A stretch of 64,000 nucleotides of DNA, from assembly GCA_039619475.1 (NCBI GenBank), contig CM077116.1, positions 33,677,183 to 33,741,182 of the forward strand, read 5' to 3'. The notes beneath the pieces are model-generated. The model made no database searches, was not told where the DNA came from, and was given only the letters and a program-made list of their open reading frames with translations. The position numbers and the translations under genes were made by a program. The stretch is from Icerya purchasi (Eukaryota > Arthropoda > Insecta > Hemiptera > Monophlebidae). Shown here in pieces: positions 1-10,963 of the stretch; positions within the stretch are counted from its first letter, which is position 1; each line of letters begins with the position of its first letter.

Positions 1-494
1 ACACCTTACTGGTGGACGACATCGAATTTCCTTATGTTAGAATAACTTGTTGAATTATAAAATTGAGCACCGTAATCTAATTTTGTTTTCGGATAAGGGA
101 GTGATATAATTATAATAATGTTTTCTTGCTGCATCCCAGATGAGAATGTATCAGCAACTTGAGGATTCTTAAAGAACGGATGCATTTAGAGCGTATGTAC
201 GTTATATGTTGCTTCCATGATAATTTCTTGTCTAACAGGATTCGTAAGAAACTGATTCTTTGTACTGCTGAAATTGTTTTATCATGAAGTTTTAATTCGA
301 TATTTTTCTGTTTATTTTTATTTTTAGAGAAAATTATATAATTTGTCTTTTCGGGGGATATTAGAAAACCGTGGCCCGTAGCTCCGTGCGTTTTTACGCT
401 ATTTATCGTTTGTTGTAAAATTTGTGTTTAGCGACTTCAAAAGACGACGCCTAGAGAGATATGCTAACATCATCTGCAAACATTCTAATAGAGA

Positions 495-746
495 TTAATT
501 TCTCGACAACAGAAGTAGAGTAATATCATTTAATGCAATTAGGAATATAGTGGCACCCAGTGGTGATCTTTGAGGTACTCCATTGGAAATTGTTCTTTCA
601 TCCGATAGAATGTTGCCTATTCCGACACGAATATGTCTGTTGGTAAGGAAATTTTGGATTATGGTTGCTAAAATACCCTTTACTTTAACTTGATGTAAAT
701 TTTTAAGGATAACGTCATACACGGTCATAAGACTTAGAAAGATCAA
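495..746 (-). pseudogene. RT palm fragment of the left-edge non-LTR element
   Basis: Open segment of 83 codons holding the part of the reverse transcriptase that contains the substrate-contacting block GVPQRSPLGATIF and the following ALNDI stretch. The next catalytic box (FADD) lies just downstream in a neighbouring frame at 469-480, so a frameshift separates the two. The apparent start codon lies inside the domain and is not a real initiation site. Confidence 0.85.
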
Positions 747-931
747 ATAGCACCGAAATTGTAGAATTTGAATTTATGAATGACCTTCCGATATTCGTGA
801 CAAGATCATTCACTGTTACTTGATCGTTGCTGTCTAAATCCAAGTTGATGAATAGATAATGCATTATTGGCTTCGAGAAAGTCTTTTGTTTAATATTCGT
901 TTAAATATTTTCGCCAGTGCGCTTGTGAACG

Positions 932-1422
932 CTATATTGGTCTGTAGTTTTTAATAGAAAGGTTTATATTCGATTTTGAAATGGGGATTATGATGGTCAT
1001 TTTCCAACAAGTCGGAAATAACGATTTTTTAAATGCTTTATTATATATATATATATATATGTATATAGTTAGAAGATATTCTAGCGCTGTGGCATGTAAA
1101 TGTTTTACCATTATTGGGTGAATGTTGTCAAGTCGTGGAGCTGAATTATGAATGTGATTATTAATGCGCATGACACTAGTTCTTGCCATGCCAGTTCTTT
1201 ATTGTACGGCTCTTCATTATTATCGTTGAATAAAACTAGAATTATCTCTGCAGTACTTTTGATGTCCAAGAACTGTTTGGAGTAATTGTGATCAGATGAT
1301 ACAGAAGCGAAATAATCCGCGAAACTGTTTGCAATTTGAATAGGTTCTTCGACTGCCATGCCGTTAACATCTAGCGAAGTTGTTGCGAGATAATTGTTTA
1401 CGCCCTTGTAGTTTTTGAACAT
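932..1422 (-). pseudogene. Linker and RT motifs 0-1 of the left-edge non-LTR element
   Basis: Two overlapping open stretches in different frames. The upstream one (1111-1422) is the endonuclease-RT linker, with the typical 'FADYFASV' segment. The downstream one (932-1189) has SAPRLDNIHP, where related elements have S-P-G-x-D-x-I, then FPTCWKM and IKNYRPI, the conserved entry into the RT domain. A run of Ile-Tyr codons interrupts it and comes from the (AT)n tract at 1040-1066, a later microsatellite expansion. Confidence 0.85.
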
Positions 1423-2230
1423 TTGTCCATGTTGCTTTTAATGAACTTTTTAACGTTTATCGTAGAAATGAAACTTATTCCAACTTTCCATTTTGACTTT
1501 TCGAATTGCTTCAGCTCTTTGCTGTTTGAATGCAACCAGATCTTCTTCCTAACTTTGTTCTTTAGAATTTACGAAATGCTTTTCTACGTTTCTGTATAAC
1601 TAAATATAGACCACCGGGGAACTACTAGTTTCTGGTATCTTTCTAGTTGTTCTTCGAATTCACTTCGCTGCAGCTAATAAGATAAAACGTGTGAAAAATT
1701 CAGTATCATCTGGGGCAGTTGTTTATCTTTGTAGTCTAATGTGATCTGATTGTCAATTTCGAATTTTTCCCAATTAGCATGTTCTATCCTCCATTTTAGT
1801 AGGAAAAGTTAGGAATATGTAGGAAGAATTGGTAAGTGATGAGGTGATTATTGGGAAGTGATCACTATAGATCGTGATAAACTTCTGTTTTTATTCTTCC
1901 ACCTAGAGATGCTGTAGCGAAGATCTAATGTAGACATAGTTTTACGATTGCCGCATTAAAATGAGTTGGCAACATTATTTTTAGATTTCATAAAATGGGA
2001 CATTCATCGAATAGAAAAAAAAGTTTTCAATTAAGTACCTTTGCTAGAATTGCGCATATTGAATCTCATGTTTTTTGTTATAGGCAATGAAATAGCCTAG
2101 GACTATATATAGTTTCTGTATCAATTATTTATGAAATCGAAGTAGACGAATAAGTGAAATTACTTTTTTGTAATTTCAGCAATAACTGCATTCCGCGAAT
2201 ATTGCCTTTTATGTATACCATTTTCTTCTT

Positions 2231-2929
2231 GTATCAAAAATAGTTACAATAATTCAAATTTTTTATACTTGGAAGAAAAATTAGTTGGCCGCACAATTCC
2301 CGAGCAAATATATGTATTTTTCGTGTTGCGTTGATTTTAATGACATCTATAAGTGTAAGTCTAGCCTTCCTATATATATATCACACACAAGCAGTTGTTC
2401 TCTGAACAAAAACGCCGACGAACGGTTCTAAGATAGCGTGGTTGTTAAGCGAAAGGTGTTTCGCTGTGTAGTGGTAAAACGGTATGGTCCTGCTACGTTG
2501 CTGATAAAAACATTTCATTTTACTTTTCCTCTTCGTTTCATACGACACCCTCAAACATATATTGTCCTTTCGAATCAACCTTTTTTTTAAAAAGAGGGGG
2601 GTATTTTTTAAATCGAACCGTCAATGTAATTCCTAATCGGAGTTTATAAAAACATTTAATTTAACAACGCCGCTCTCGTACTAGTCAAAATTGCTTCGAA
2701 CTGTAGGTCGTCGAGAATTTAAAAAATGCGAATAATGCCTAAAATTCGCTTAAGCCGGGAAAGAATTAAATAACCGAAATGAGTATTTTGAAGAGTTGTT
2801 CATTTTCCACTATTTTAAGAAAGCAATTAATTCTGACCGTTTAAAGCGAATAATAAAAAAAAACGACAGTGTCGCTGTGAAACAACTTGGCTGCCCTCTC
2901 AGTAGTCATTAAACCCGGGGACTGGCCGT
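2231..2929. other. Unannotated stretch
   Basis: AT-rich DNA between the left-edge retrotransposon and the C-rich repeat array. Short open stretches here lack any recognisable motif. Part of it could be the 5' region of the antisense element. I see no other structure. Confidence 0.5.
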
Positions 2930-3270
2930 TCCGCTAATCCGAACCCCAATTCCTGTCCCGGAGTCGAAAATTCACCCCAGACCGGTAATCCGAACACAAA
3001 AGTCACCCCAATTCATGTCCAGGTGGTCAAAATTCACCCAAGTTTCCCCCGATTCCTCCGAGTTCCCCCCGGACGGTTCCCGCACGTTTCCGATAAACCG
3101 GACGTCCAAACAGTGTCCCGCGGTCAATAAACTGTCCAAAGTGTTATTCGGGGGCGCAAGTAACCCCAATTAGTGTCCAGGTGCCGAAAGTTCCCCCAAG
3201 TTCCCCAAATTTCTCCAAAATTCCCCCGTACGCGTCCCGCTCGTTTCCGATAAACCGAACCGATTATTAA
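2930..3270. repeat. Diverged tandem repeat, period about 160 bp, C-rich on the + strand
   Basis: Two clear copies: one from about 2996 (CCCCAATTCATGTCCAGGTG ... CGTTTCCGATAAACCGG) and one from about 3157 (CCCCAATTAGTGTCCAGGTG ... CGTTTCCGATAAACCGAA). An earlier partial copy begins near 2935 (ACCCCAATTCCTGTCCCGGAG). The copies keep the same order of blocks, including runs of ACCCC/TTCCCCC. Coding-looking frames across it are by-products of the composition. Confidence 0.75.
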
Positions 3271-3469
3271 TTAACATAAGTATATTAATTAATGTCCGAA
3301 AGTAACCCAAGTCTCCGCTGACCCCGCCCGTCGCTCCGTTATCGCAATTTTTTTTTCAAAATTCAGGACCTAAGTATGAAAATTCCAAAATTTAACCCCA
3401 ATATATTATTTAAAGCTAAAATCTAACCTATAACTCCAGTTCACACCTCTCACACGTATATTTTATTCC

Positions 3470-3800
3470 CATGTATGCTCCGGTCGCCGTCGCTAAAGCG
3501 CACGCGCAGATCCCACGCATATATCTAACACAACGTTATTCTCCGCGAAAGCGCATACACTGATCCCGATACCTCGATTATTTTTTATAAAATTAACCTA
3601 AGTATAATTTTTTTATTTTCCCGATTCCCCGATCTTACAGCCATATGCCAAGACGCACGTCCCGATCCCACACATATATCTAACACAGCGTTATTCTCTG
3701 CGAAAACGCACGCGCTGACCCCCCGCATATATCTATCATAACGCTCTCCGCCGCGAAAGCACACACGCCGATCCCCCGCACGTGTCGTCCGTTTACGCTG
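3470..3800. repeat. Diverged repeats around 'GATCCCACGCATATATCTAAC'
   Basis: Three related copies at about 3508, 3661 and 3717. Each has C-rich 'GATCCCACRCATATATCTA', then ACGTTATTCTC or similar, then CGCGAAARCGCA. They sit in the same C-over-G skewed block as the repeats on either side and are probably part of one decayed array. Spacing between copies is irregular (about 153 and 57 bp). Confidence 0.65.
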
Positions 3801-4094
3801 CTCCAATTTTTTTTTAATTATTATTTTTTTCACATAATAACCCAATCCCTGCTCTGTTGTCTAAACCTAACCGGTTATCCAAAACATTTACAAATTAACA
3901 AATCAAGTATTTCTATAGTTTAAAACTATCCTTAGTCTCCTTTACCCCTTCCACCCTCTTTTCCGATCGATTCCGTTGTTTTAATATCGAATATATCGCA
4001 TTCTATTTACTTTTACTACGACCATTAAACCCCCGATCGACGCTCCCGACGCCTCCGTCATTTCATATTGAGAGGTAAGTATTTTTTTATGTGA

Positions 4095-4870
4095 CCGCTA
4101 TGAATGCACACCGTCCCTTCTCGCACACCCATCTGCTGTCGTTAGTTCCCATATCGTTCATAATAACTTTTATTCAACTCCAAGTATTATGGAATTATTC
4201 CAATTATATTTTTCACGTTTCCGATCATTTCTCCCGACAGTACATTATTTTTATTTTTCTCATAATCTAAAAATAAATCCTTCGATACCTTTACTGTATG
4301 AATGCATACACATCCTCTGCAATTAGTTTCCATATCGTTCATAATAGTTTTTTTTCAACTCCAAGTATTATGGAATTAACATAAGTATATTTACTTCACT
4401 TACGTTAAATTCTTCCGTCCGTTAATAATTTTATATTTTTTTCTCAGATTCTAAAAATAAATTCGTCGATGTCTTCACTGCTATGAATGCGCACACATCT
4501 TCTGTCGTTAATTCTCATATCGATCATAATAATTTTTTCATGTCTATGTATTATGGAATTACTCTAAAATATTTTTTTTCTCCCTCCAAAGATTTTTTCC
4601 AAAAGTAAGTATTTGTAAATTTATGTCGAGTAGAGTTTTATTTAACACGATTTCAACCCCCTCCCTCTCCTTTCCGCCCTACACAAATTACAAATCTTTC
4701 ATATTATTTTTCACGAGGACATCCACCCGAATGTGAATCCGCGCCACCCATTCCTGCACACACATATGCTAGAGATGGTTTCCCAATCATTCATATTAAT
4801 TTTTTTTCCAAGTCTATTAGTTTAAGAATATTTTATTTATTTCAAACTCCAAATATTTTTCAAGATCTTT
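4095..4870. repeat. Diverged tandem repeat, period about 190 bp
   Basis: Three good copies starting at about 4095, 4291 and 4478, and a weaker one near 4730. Each runs: TGAATGCRCACAC..., then CTGTCGTTAGTTCCCATATCG, TTCATAATA, a T-run, CCAAGTATTATGGAATTA. The first two go on to share TCTAAAAATAAAT. Fragments of the same blocks recur with more decay to about 6200 (for example near 5297 and 6150). No transposon terminus or protein signature is visible. Confidence 0.75.
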
Positions 4871-6620
4871 TCATATTATATTTTATTTTCTGTTTAAGAC
4901 CCCATCAAACCCTCGACTGTCGCAAAAGCATCCCGACACTTCTCACACACGTTCTCCATTATACATTATCAAAATGAATCGAAATTTATAATCAACGAAG
5001 ACAATTTACTGATGGTATATACTTTTTATATTTTTTCCCCGTACTCCTCGACCGCCAGATCCGTCACAAAAGCGTACAAGTCGTTCCCACACATATATAC
5101 ATTGCCACGACTACACAACACTATATCTGTGCATGTTATACATTCCTATTATGTATTTTCAAAATCGAACCGACTCTCAATATTTTTCACTTTACACGGA
5201 TCTAAAAATTTCTTCTTCTCTCCTTTTACTGCCCTGTACTAAATTAACAACCATACATAATGTTATTTTTATTTATTTATTCTCAAATACCTATACACGC
5301 ATACACATCCGTTAGCACTATTTACCAAATCATTCATATTAATGTATTACAGATTTTTAAGCTTCCAATCATTTCACCGTTCATAAGTTTTTTATTTTTA
5401 TGCAAATCAGTCGTCGTGAATCTCAAACATCCGTTCTGCACACATGTTTCTACGCATTCGTCACTGTATCCGTCCGTTATTCCACTTTCATTTATTTTAT
5501 TCATTTGTTATTTTTCTATCAAAAGCCTGAATCTAACCTTGAACCTCTTTACCGTTCATCATTCTTTGTATGTAATACTTTTCTGAGCTTAGTTGCCGTA
5601 GAATTTAATTAATCGATATATTTTATTTTTCAATCGACAAAATTTTTTAAAATCTTTCATAATCATATTTTTATACAAATACAAGTATGGTTTTAATATT
5701 TTTTAAATTTCGTAAATTATTTTTCCGCGATATACACGAGTTCGTCTATGAGGTGTTGGTGGTCAATTGTATAGAGCGACAGATAGAAAAAACCTGTTAG
5801 TTTACGAACCACAGCATGTTCGAAGAAAAAAAAAACACGGTAGCACGACCAGATCAGGGTTGCAATGTGCGAGTGAGAGAGTGTATGTGAGTGAAATAGA
5901 AGGTTATATTCTCGAGGGCAACAGACTGATTGTAAAAATACGTTAAAGATACCTGCATCTATCCCTGAACAGTCATCATATCGAACACAAAAAGGTCGCC
6001 TAAAAGAATATTGTTTTCTTTTTCAGGTAACGAACAGTAACATTTTTTTCTCTGTGTTATAAAATTAGCCAGAGTATATTTTTTATTCTTTCATTACGCT
6101 AAAATTTTTTCAAATCTTTTTTGTAATATGCTGTGCAGACAAATGTACGCCGCAGACACTTCTCGCTTCATTACTACTGATATATCTGTACGTTCATTGA
6201 CACTATTCTTATCGTAATATAGTTTTTTCAGGAAATCGTAGAAAATGGTTCTTCGCTACATTCATACTATGTAATCTATTTCCAAAATTCAAATCGTGCA
6301 TAATTACTTTAAAATCAACTTAAATATATTTCTTCATTTCCAAAATTAGCAATCTCCTTACAGATCATTATCTCATTTTACGATTGTCAATAATATTTTT
6401 TTTTTTAATCTATCGTACATATATTATTTTTTTATCGTTTAAATTTTTCTTCAATTCGCAAAGGGCCCAACCTATAGAAAATATATTCTTGTAAACATTC
6501 ATGACGAATTCACTCCTTCTACTTACATTATGAGTTAATTTTTCTGTAATTATTTTTAACATCTTGAAATTATAGTAGATGTTTCTGTCTACCGTTAGAG
6601 AACGTACATGACATTAAATA
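4871..6620. other. Decayed continuation of the repeat region, AT-rich
   Basis: T-rich on the + strand, with scattered degenerate copies of the blocks described at 4095-4870. Between about 5740 and 6000 there is a less repetitive stretch. The short frames here (for example 5012-5612) are dominated by Phe, Ser, Ile and Tyr, as expected from T/C-rich non-coding DNA, and I do not accept them as genes. Confidence 0.5.
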
Positions 6621-6627
6621 TATATAT

Positions 6628-7350
6628 TGATAAATCCTTGAACTGGAAAAAACACATTCAAAGTTTAAACTCGAAAATAAGACGGACAATTCCAGCTTTT
6701 TATAAAATAAAGCAAATATTATCGAACTCTACGTATATACTATAATTCAATAACAATGTCTAGAATATTATATGGAATTGAAATATATTATGTGAGGTTA
6801 AGAAAACAGAAATCAATAAAATAAGTAAAATACAGAAAAGGTGCTTAAAATTTATACTGGCCTATTGGAAATAAATCGACTTTAGGTTAATTATGTGTGA
6901 AAGGAAAATGGTGAAATGTCCCCCAAGATATATTCTATTATAGATTACTAGAATTTAATGTCAATAATATAAAATTACCATCCAGGGAATAAATTCGGGT
7001 AACAAGAAACTAAAGTAATATACATATTACATCTATTCCCGTGGGGTAAATCTACGAATTGACAATACTGATGATTCAGTTTTGATTAATTTAAATAAGT
7101 GCATAAGCTGTCTGCATGTATTGGTGTACAGATGCGTATTACGCGGCATTATTGTTTTATTGGCATACATCTATATACTATTACTTTAATATGTATTATT
7201 ATCGTTATTTATGAAATAAGTTAAGTTAGTTGTAATTTTTGTACTATATATCTATTTTAATGAACATTGATAAGAGTGTTCGGCACTCACATAACAGGCA
7301 TATTTGCCCTGTGAGACCCGCAACTTATTTTTTAAAACCAAAAAAAAACG
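6628..7350 (+). mobile_element. 5'-truncated CR1-like non-LTR element (RT thumb to 3' tail)
   Basis: Starts within the RT thumb (SLNWKKHIQSLNSKIRRTI, about 6636-6692), continues through a stretch resembling 'MSRILYGIEIYY' (about 6755-6792) and, after a frame change, 'KISKIQKRCLKFIL'. Stops and frame changes are frequent. The 3' untranslated end carries TTGCCCTGTGAGACCCGCAA (about 7304-7323) followed by an A-rich tail to about 7350. The antisense element at 32990-34015 ends in nearly the same 20-mer, so the two are copies of one family. 5' truncation is the usual outcome of target-primed reverse transcription. Confidence 0.8.
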
Positions 7351-8367
7351 CGAATTTCATCGAATTAAATAATATACCACGTTTTAAATACAATTAGGCA
7401 TAATTCAATTCTTTGACGTTTTTTGTTTTTTTTCTGACTTATATAAAGCTGAATTAGGTTTAATTGAAATTTAATAATTCGCAGTTTTCCTAATTATTAT
7501 TCGAATTTTCATTATTCCTATTTTTGCTTTCAAATCCTTCAGCACATCAGCAATGCAAACTTTAATTCCCTCTATGCAATCTCAACTTTGGCATTGTTTT
7601 TAGGATAAAACGTCCGTTAGCGATCAGCTTATATCCGAATAATAACGTGTGAAATATTATGTCGCTGTTTAATGCCCTGCGGCTAAATTTTATTTTGCGC
7701 AACTTCTGCTGTCACGTTTAAGCGACTACTATATTTTAGTCGAGTTAGTTTCATTCAGCTGAATTCAAAGTCTGCTGGATTTTTCTGTGGCCGTAGTTTT
7801 TAATCGGAATTTATCGGGAACAAAAAGTAACATTCGCAGATTAATTGAATTTTAATCAAGGGGATTTGGTGAAAGATCTCTTGTTTTATAGCTTGATAGT
7901 TATTATTTAGGATACTGCATTTTGTTTAGATACAATTAAAAATATATATAAAATAGAGGCAAAATAAACGGGGGTGTATATACACTAACGAGAAGGTGAA
8001 CGAACGGATTTGAGGGTGAATGAAAACTCTTTGCTGGCGGCCAGAATTTTTACGTAGTGTTGAATTTGAGAGAAAAATTTGCCAGTTAAAAAAATTACAT
8101 CGCAGTCATGACTGACATCACAAATCACAAGTGGCAGTTTTAAAAATTGTTTACTTTTTAATATCGTAACAAAAAAAAACTGATAATAATAAAATTTTAA
8201 ATCAAGTTGTTCAATTCTTTATCATTGAAATTTCGTTATACATGACATTGTGTAGTGTAATTTTGTTTCACCTGTTAATAAACGCCGCAAATTACTCGAG
8301 GAAGTCGGAAACTATTTTCTCGAATTGTAATATTTCACACTAAATATGAATATAAGGGGATTTTTAA
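7351..8367. other. Unannotated AT-rich stretch
   Basis: No convincing open frame, repeat structure or terminus seen. It separates the CR1-like 3' end from the paired foldback hairpins. Confidence 0.5.
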
Positions 8368-8615
8368 ACGATATTTTAAAAATCACTAAACACTAAACAC
8401 AGAAAAATCTTTATTAAAAATCAAAAATTAAAAAAAATATCCCGGCATATTTCCGACAAAAACAACACTCCATATTCAATTAGTACTAATTTTACACTGT
8501 TCCCATGAATATGGAGCGTTGTTTTTGTCGGAAATGTGCCGGGATATTTTTTTAATTTTTGATTTTTAATAAAGATTTTTCTGTGTTTAGAGTTTCGTAA
8601 TGTTTTTTAAATATT
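8368..8615. repeat. Long inverted repeat (foldback 1), arms of about 86 bp plus weaker extensions
   Basis: Left arm 8393-8478 and right arm 8506-8590 are reverse complements apart from two substitutions and a one-base length change in an A/T run. The loop is 27 bp (8479-8505). Weaker complementarity extends outward to about 8368 and 8615. A transcript would form a near-perfect stem of more than 80 bp. No target duplication was found, so its mobile origin is inferred. Confidence 0.9.
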
Positions 8616-8650
8616 AAATGTAGGTGAATACATCCTGTTTGTTAAAATGG

Positions 8651-8768
8651 TATAATAAAATAAACTTTAATAACAAACGATATAGATCAATAAATTAGAC
8701 GTTTCTAAATAGGTATTTATCTAATTTATTGATCTATATCGTTTGTTATTAAAGTTTATTTTATTATA
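8651..8768. repeat. Perfect 49-bp inverted repeat (foldback 2)
   Basis: Arms 8651-8699 and 8720-8768 are exact reverse complements over 49 bp, with a 20-bp loop (8700-8719). It lies only about 35 bp beyond foldback 1. The absence of any mismatch suggests recent origin or gene conversion between the arms. Confidence 0.95.
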
Positions 8769-10763
8769 TATTTTTTAAATATTATTTAAAAGAATTACCG
8801 GAGGATATATTGTAAATGTGTTAAAATCGATAAAGCGTTTTATTTGTAAGCTACACTAGTAATTAATAAATTGAACTTCATCAGTTATTACAAAAAGTAC
8901 TCGCTGTGATTATTAAAGTGAACATCATCGATAGTTTTCAACATCCATATTTCTATGGGGAGTATATATGTCCATACGATAAACTGGCCGACTCGATGGA
9001 TAGTCTTCCCACTGTTGCAGAATTTAATTACACTTATACGAGTGTTTATGTTTATTTTAATAAAATTCAAACACTCCTTTATACAAAGGTTTGCATATTA
9101 TACGAAACTTTATACTTTACCTCCGGTAGTTACTGTAAGCCATTTGAAAACGAACATGTGCTAACTCGGAGCGATAAGCTTAATCAGACGTTTTAAATTT
9201 TAACTCGATTGAATACTAATATAGGAAAGAAAGAAAGAACTGAGATCACTAGCACGGAAAGAAAGGTTAAAATTTGGGGAGCAGTATAGAGCGTAGGTGA
9301 GTATAGAAAACATTCTGTTCGTCTAATAGTTAAAAGCGCTCAAAGAAAATACGATCAGCATCAACAGTAAAAGAAGAATCAAAGAATAGTATGGAGACGG
9401 ATCGAGAGAAAAATGATAGCACGTAGACCAGAGTAAAATTTGAAGCAGAGACGACAAAGTGCCGAGGTTGTAGATTTCCTAAGAACAGGAAAGTCGGACC
9501 CATGGGAACAACAGAATAACTGGACTATCGGATAACATGAGGGCTAGGTTTGAGAAGAATGCCGCATAGGTATTTAGAAAGGGACAAAATATTATTTGCA
9601 GGTGTATCTTTCCGATGAAATAAGCTGCATATACCGAAAGATGTGTCAATAAATATGCTGCCTCGATTCTTTCGATTCGCACCTGACTAGAGATCCGTAA
9701 GAGGGTGCATGAAAAGAGGACTGTAAATAAACGAGCAAATACGATGGAAAATGAAGAGTCATGAGAGTATGAAAAAAAAAAAAAAAGTAAGAAAACTTGG
9801 AGCGTACTTTTAAAACCGGAAATAATTAGATGCGTTTTTGCATAATAATTTAAAATTTTTGTAAAATAATCAAAAAAATAATTTTAACGCAAAAGTGATA
9901 GATGCGATATAAGTTTATATATACTGATTATTGGTACAAAATTCGAATTGGTTCAACAGAACTTAAGATATCGTGTCAACCATGTTGAAAAAAGGCAGTT
10001 TTAAGAAAAACGCCTTCAAAGTCTCGAGCAAGTTTCAGGCATCCGCAGCAGTTCCAAATACTTACATTTTGTTAATCGGCGATTCCAAAAGCGGGCCTTT
10101 TTCGACTTCAAAAGCGATATTTTCAAAAGCTCGTCGTGATTTACCAGCAGAGTTCTAGCTTCCTTAGAAGAGCATCAGAATCTCATTGCTCGAAACACTC
10201 AATTCAACTACTGAACGTATAAAAGTTTTAGGACCAATTATGGCACTGATAATTTTTAAAATTGGTGAAAAGCCTTCATTGAAAATTCGAACAGCTATAT
10301 AATTTGCAATTTCAATTGTCCGCGTTCCTGCATGTATATTTGATTTTAGCGGGATTTTTACAATATCCCTCGATTCGATGTTACTCGACACACAGTACAG
10401 ATACGCTCAGGCACATATTATACTGTTTCAGCTTTCGACTATTACCACGCAGACACCGATGCAGTCTCTACCCGATGCGACAGTTCTTACGAACGTGCAT
10501 GGGGATTTTTGGTTTTGATCGTAACTATTTTTGACAGAACCACATAGCGACGGGCAAATTAGAACGATGTCTGAGAGACCGCGAATTAATGAAATATCAG
10601 TTAATAATTTCATACTCGAACACCGCCAAAAGATAATGCTACGAGTACCGAACAATCCGTTTCACATTTTACAGATAAAAATTCAAATCAACACTAAAAA
10701 TTATTTATTTTCAAATTGTGATTAACGATCCATGTTTCTTGAAGAGACAAGTTTTCTTCTTTT
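8769..10763. other. Unannotated stretch
   Basis: Purine-rich on the + strand around 9210-9470 (many GAAAGA and AGAA words), otherwise mixed. Open stretches at 8906-9196, 10164-10391 and 10304-10725 overlap each other on both strands and show no known motif. There is an A-run at 9772-9786 and a G14 run at 10772-10785 just beyond. Confidence 0.45.
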
Positions 10764-10771
10764 TTTTGTGT

Positions 10772-10785
10772 GGGGGGGGGGGGGG
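10772..10785 (+). repeat. G14 homopolymer
   Basis: Fourteen consecutive G, preceded by a T-rich stretch. Such runs are assembly and read-length sensitive, and the count may differ in the real genome. Confidence 0.9.
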
Positions 10786-10963
10786 CTTGTCAACCGGCGA
10801 CCTTTACCCAGAAACAATTAGAATAGGAAGGAATCAGAGACAAGCTAAATCAAGCTGAACTGAATAGTAAACACAAAAAGGTTTTCTTAAAAAAAAAAAC
10901 AAAAAAAACCGTTACTACGACCTTCGGTTAATCGATTTTGAAGTGTTTATGGTTGTACCTATA

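Larger units (their letters stand above)
1..2230 (-). mobile_element. Degraded non-LTR retrotransposon (endonuclease + RT), runs off the left edge
   Basis: Antisense remnant of the ORF2 protein of a non-LTR retrotransposon, which copies its RNA at a nicked genomic target. Reading leftward: an APE-endonuclease start (NIRGMQ, about 2170-2225), the endonuclease end motif SDHFPII (about 1846-1869), a linker, early RT motifs ending NYRPI (about 930-1190), the GVPQRSPLGA block (552-581; consensus has G where R is found), and the catalytic FADD box (469-480). The RT thumb follows (LDKKLSWKQHI, and LDYGAQFYNS in another frame) to the window edge. Frameshifts and stops are scattered throughout, and an (AT)n tract at 1040-1066 lies inside the RT region, so it is a pseudogene. 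Domain order fits the Jockey/I/CR1 group; I cannot fix the clade by eye. The element type is nearly certain, the exact 5' limit is not. Confidence 0.88.

Noticed and set aside
2972..3845. Minus-strand frames with Gly/Arg-rich content
   Set aside because: They fall in the C-rich repeat blocks and change with each repeat unit; composition explains them.
8888..9196. Overlapping frames on both strands of 60-96 codons
   Set aside because: No motif, no start context, and both strands are open over the same bases, as expected by chance in AT-rich DNA.
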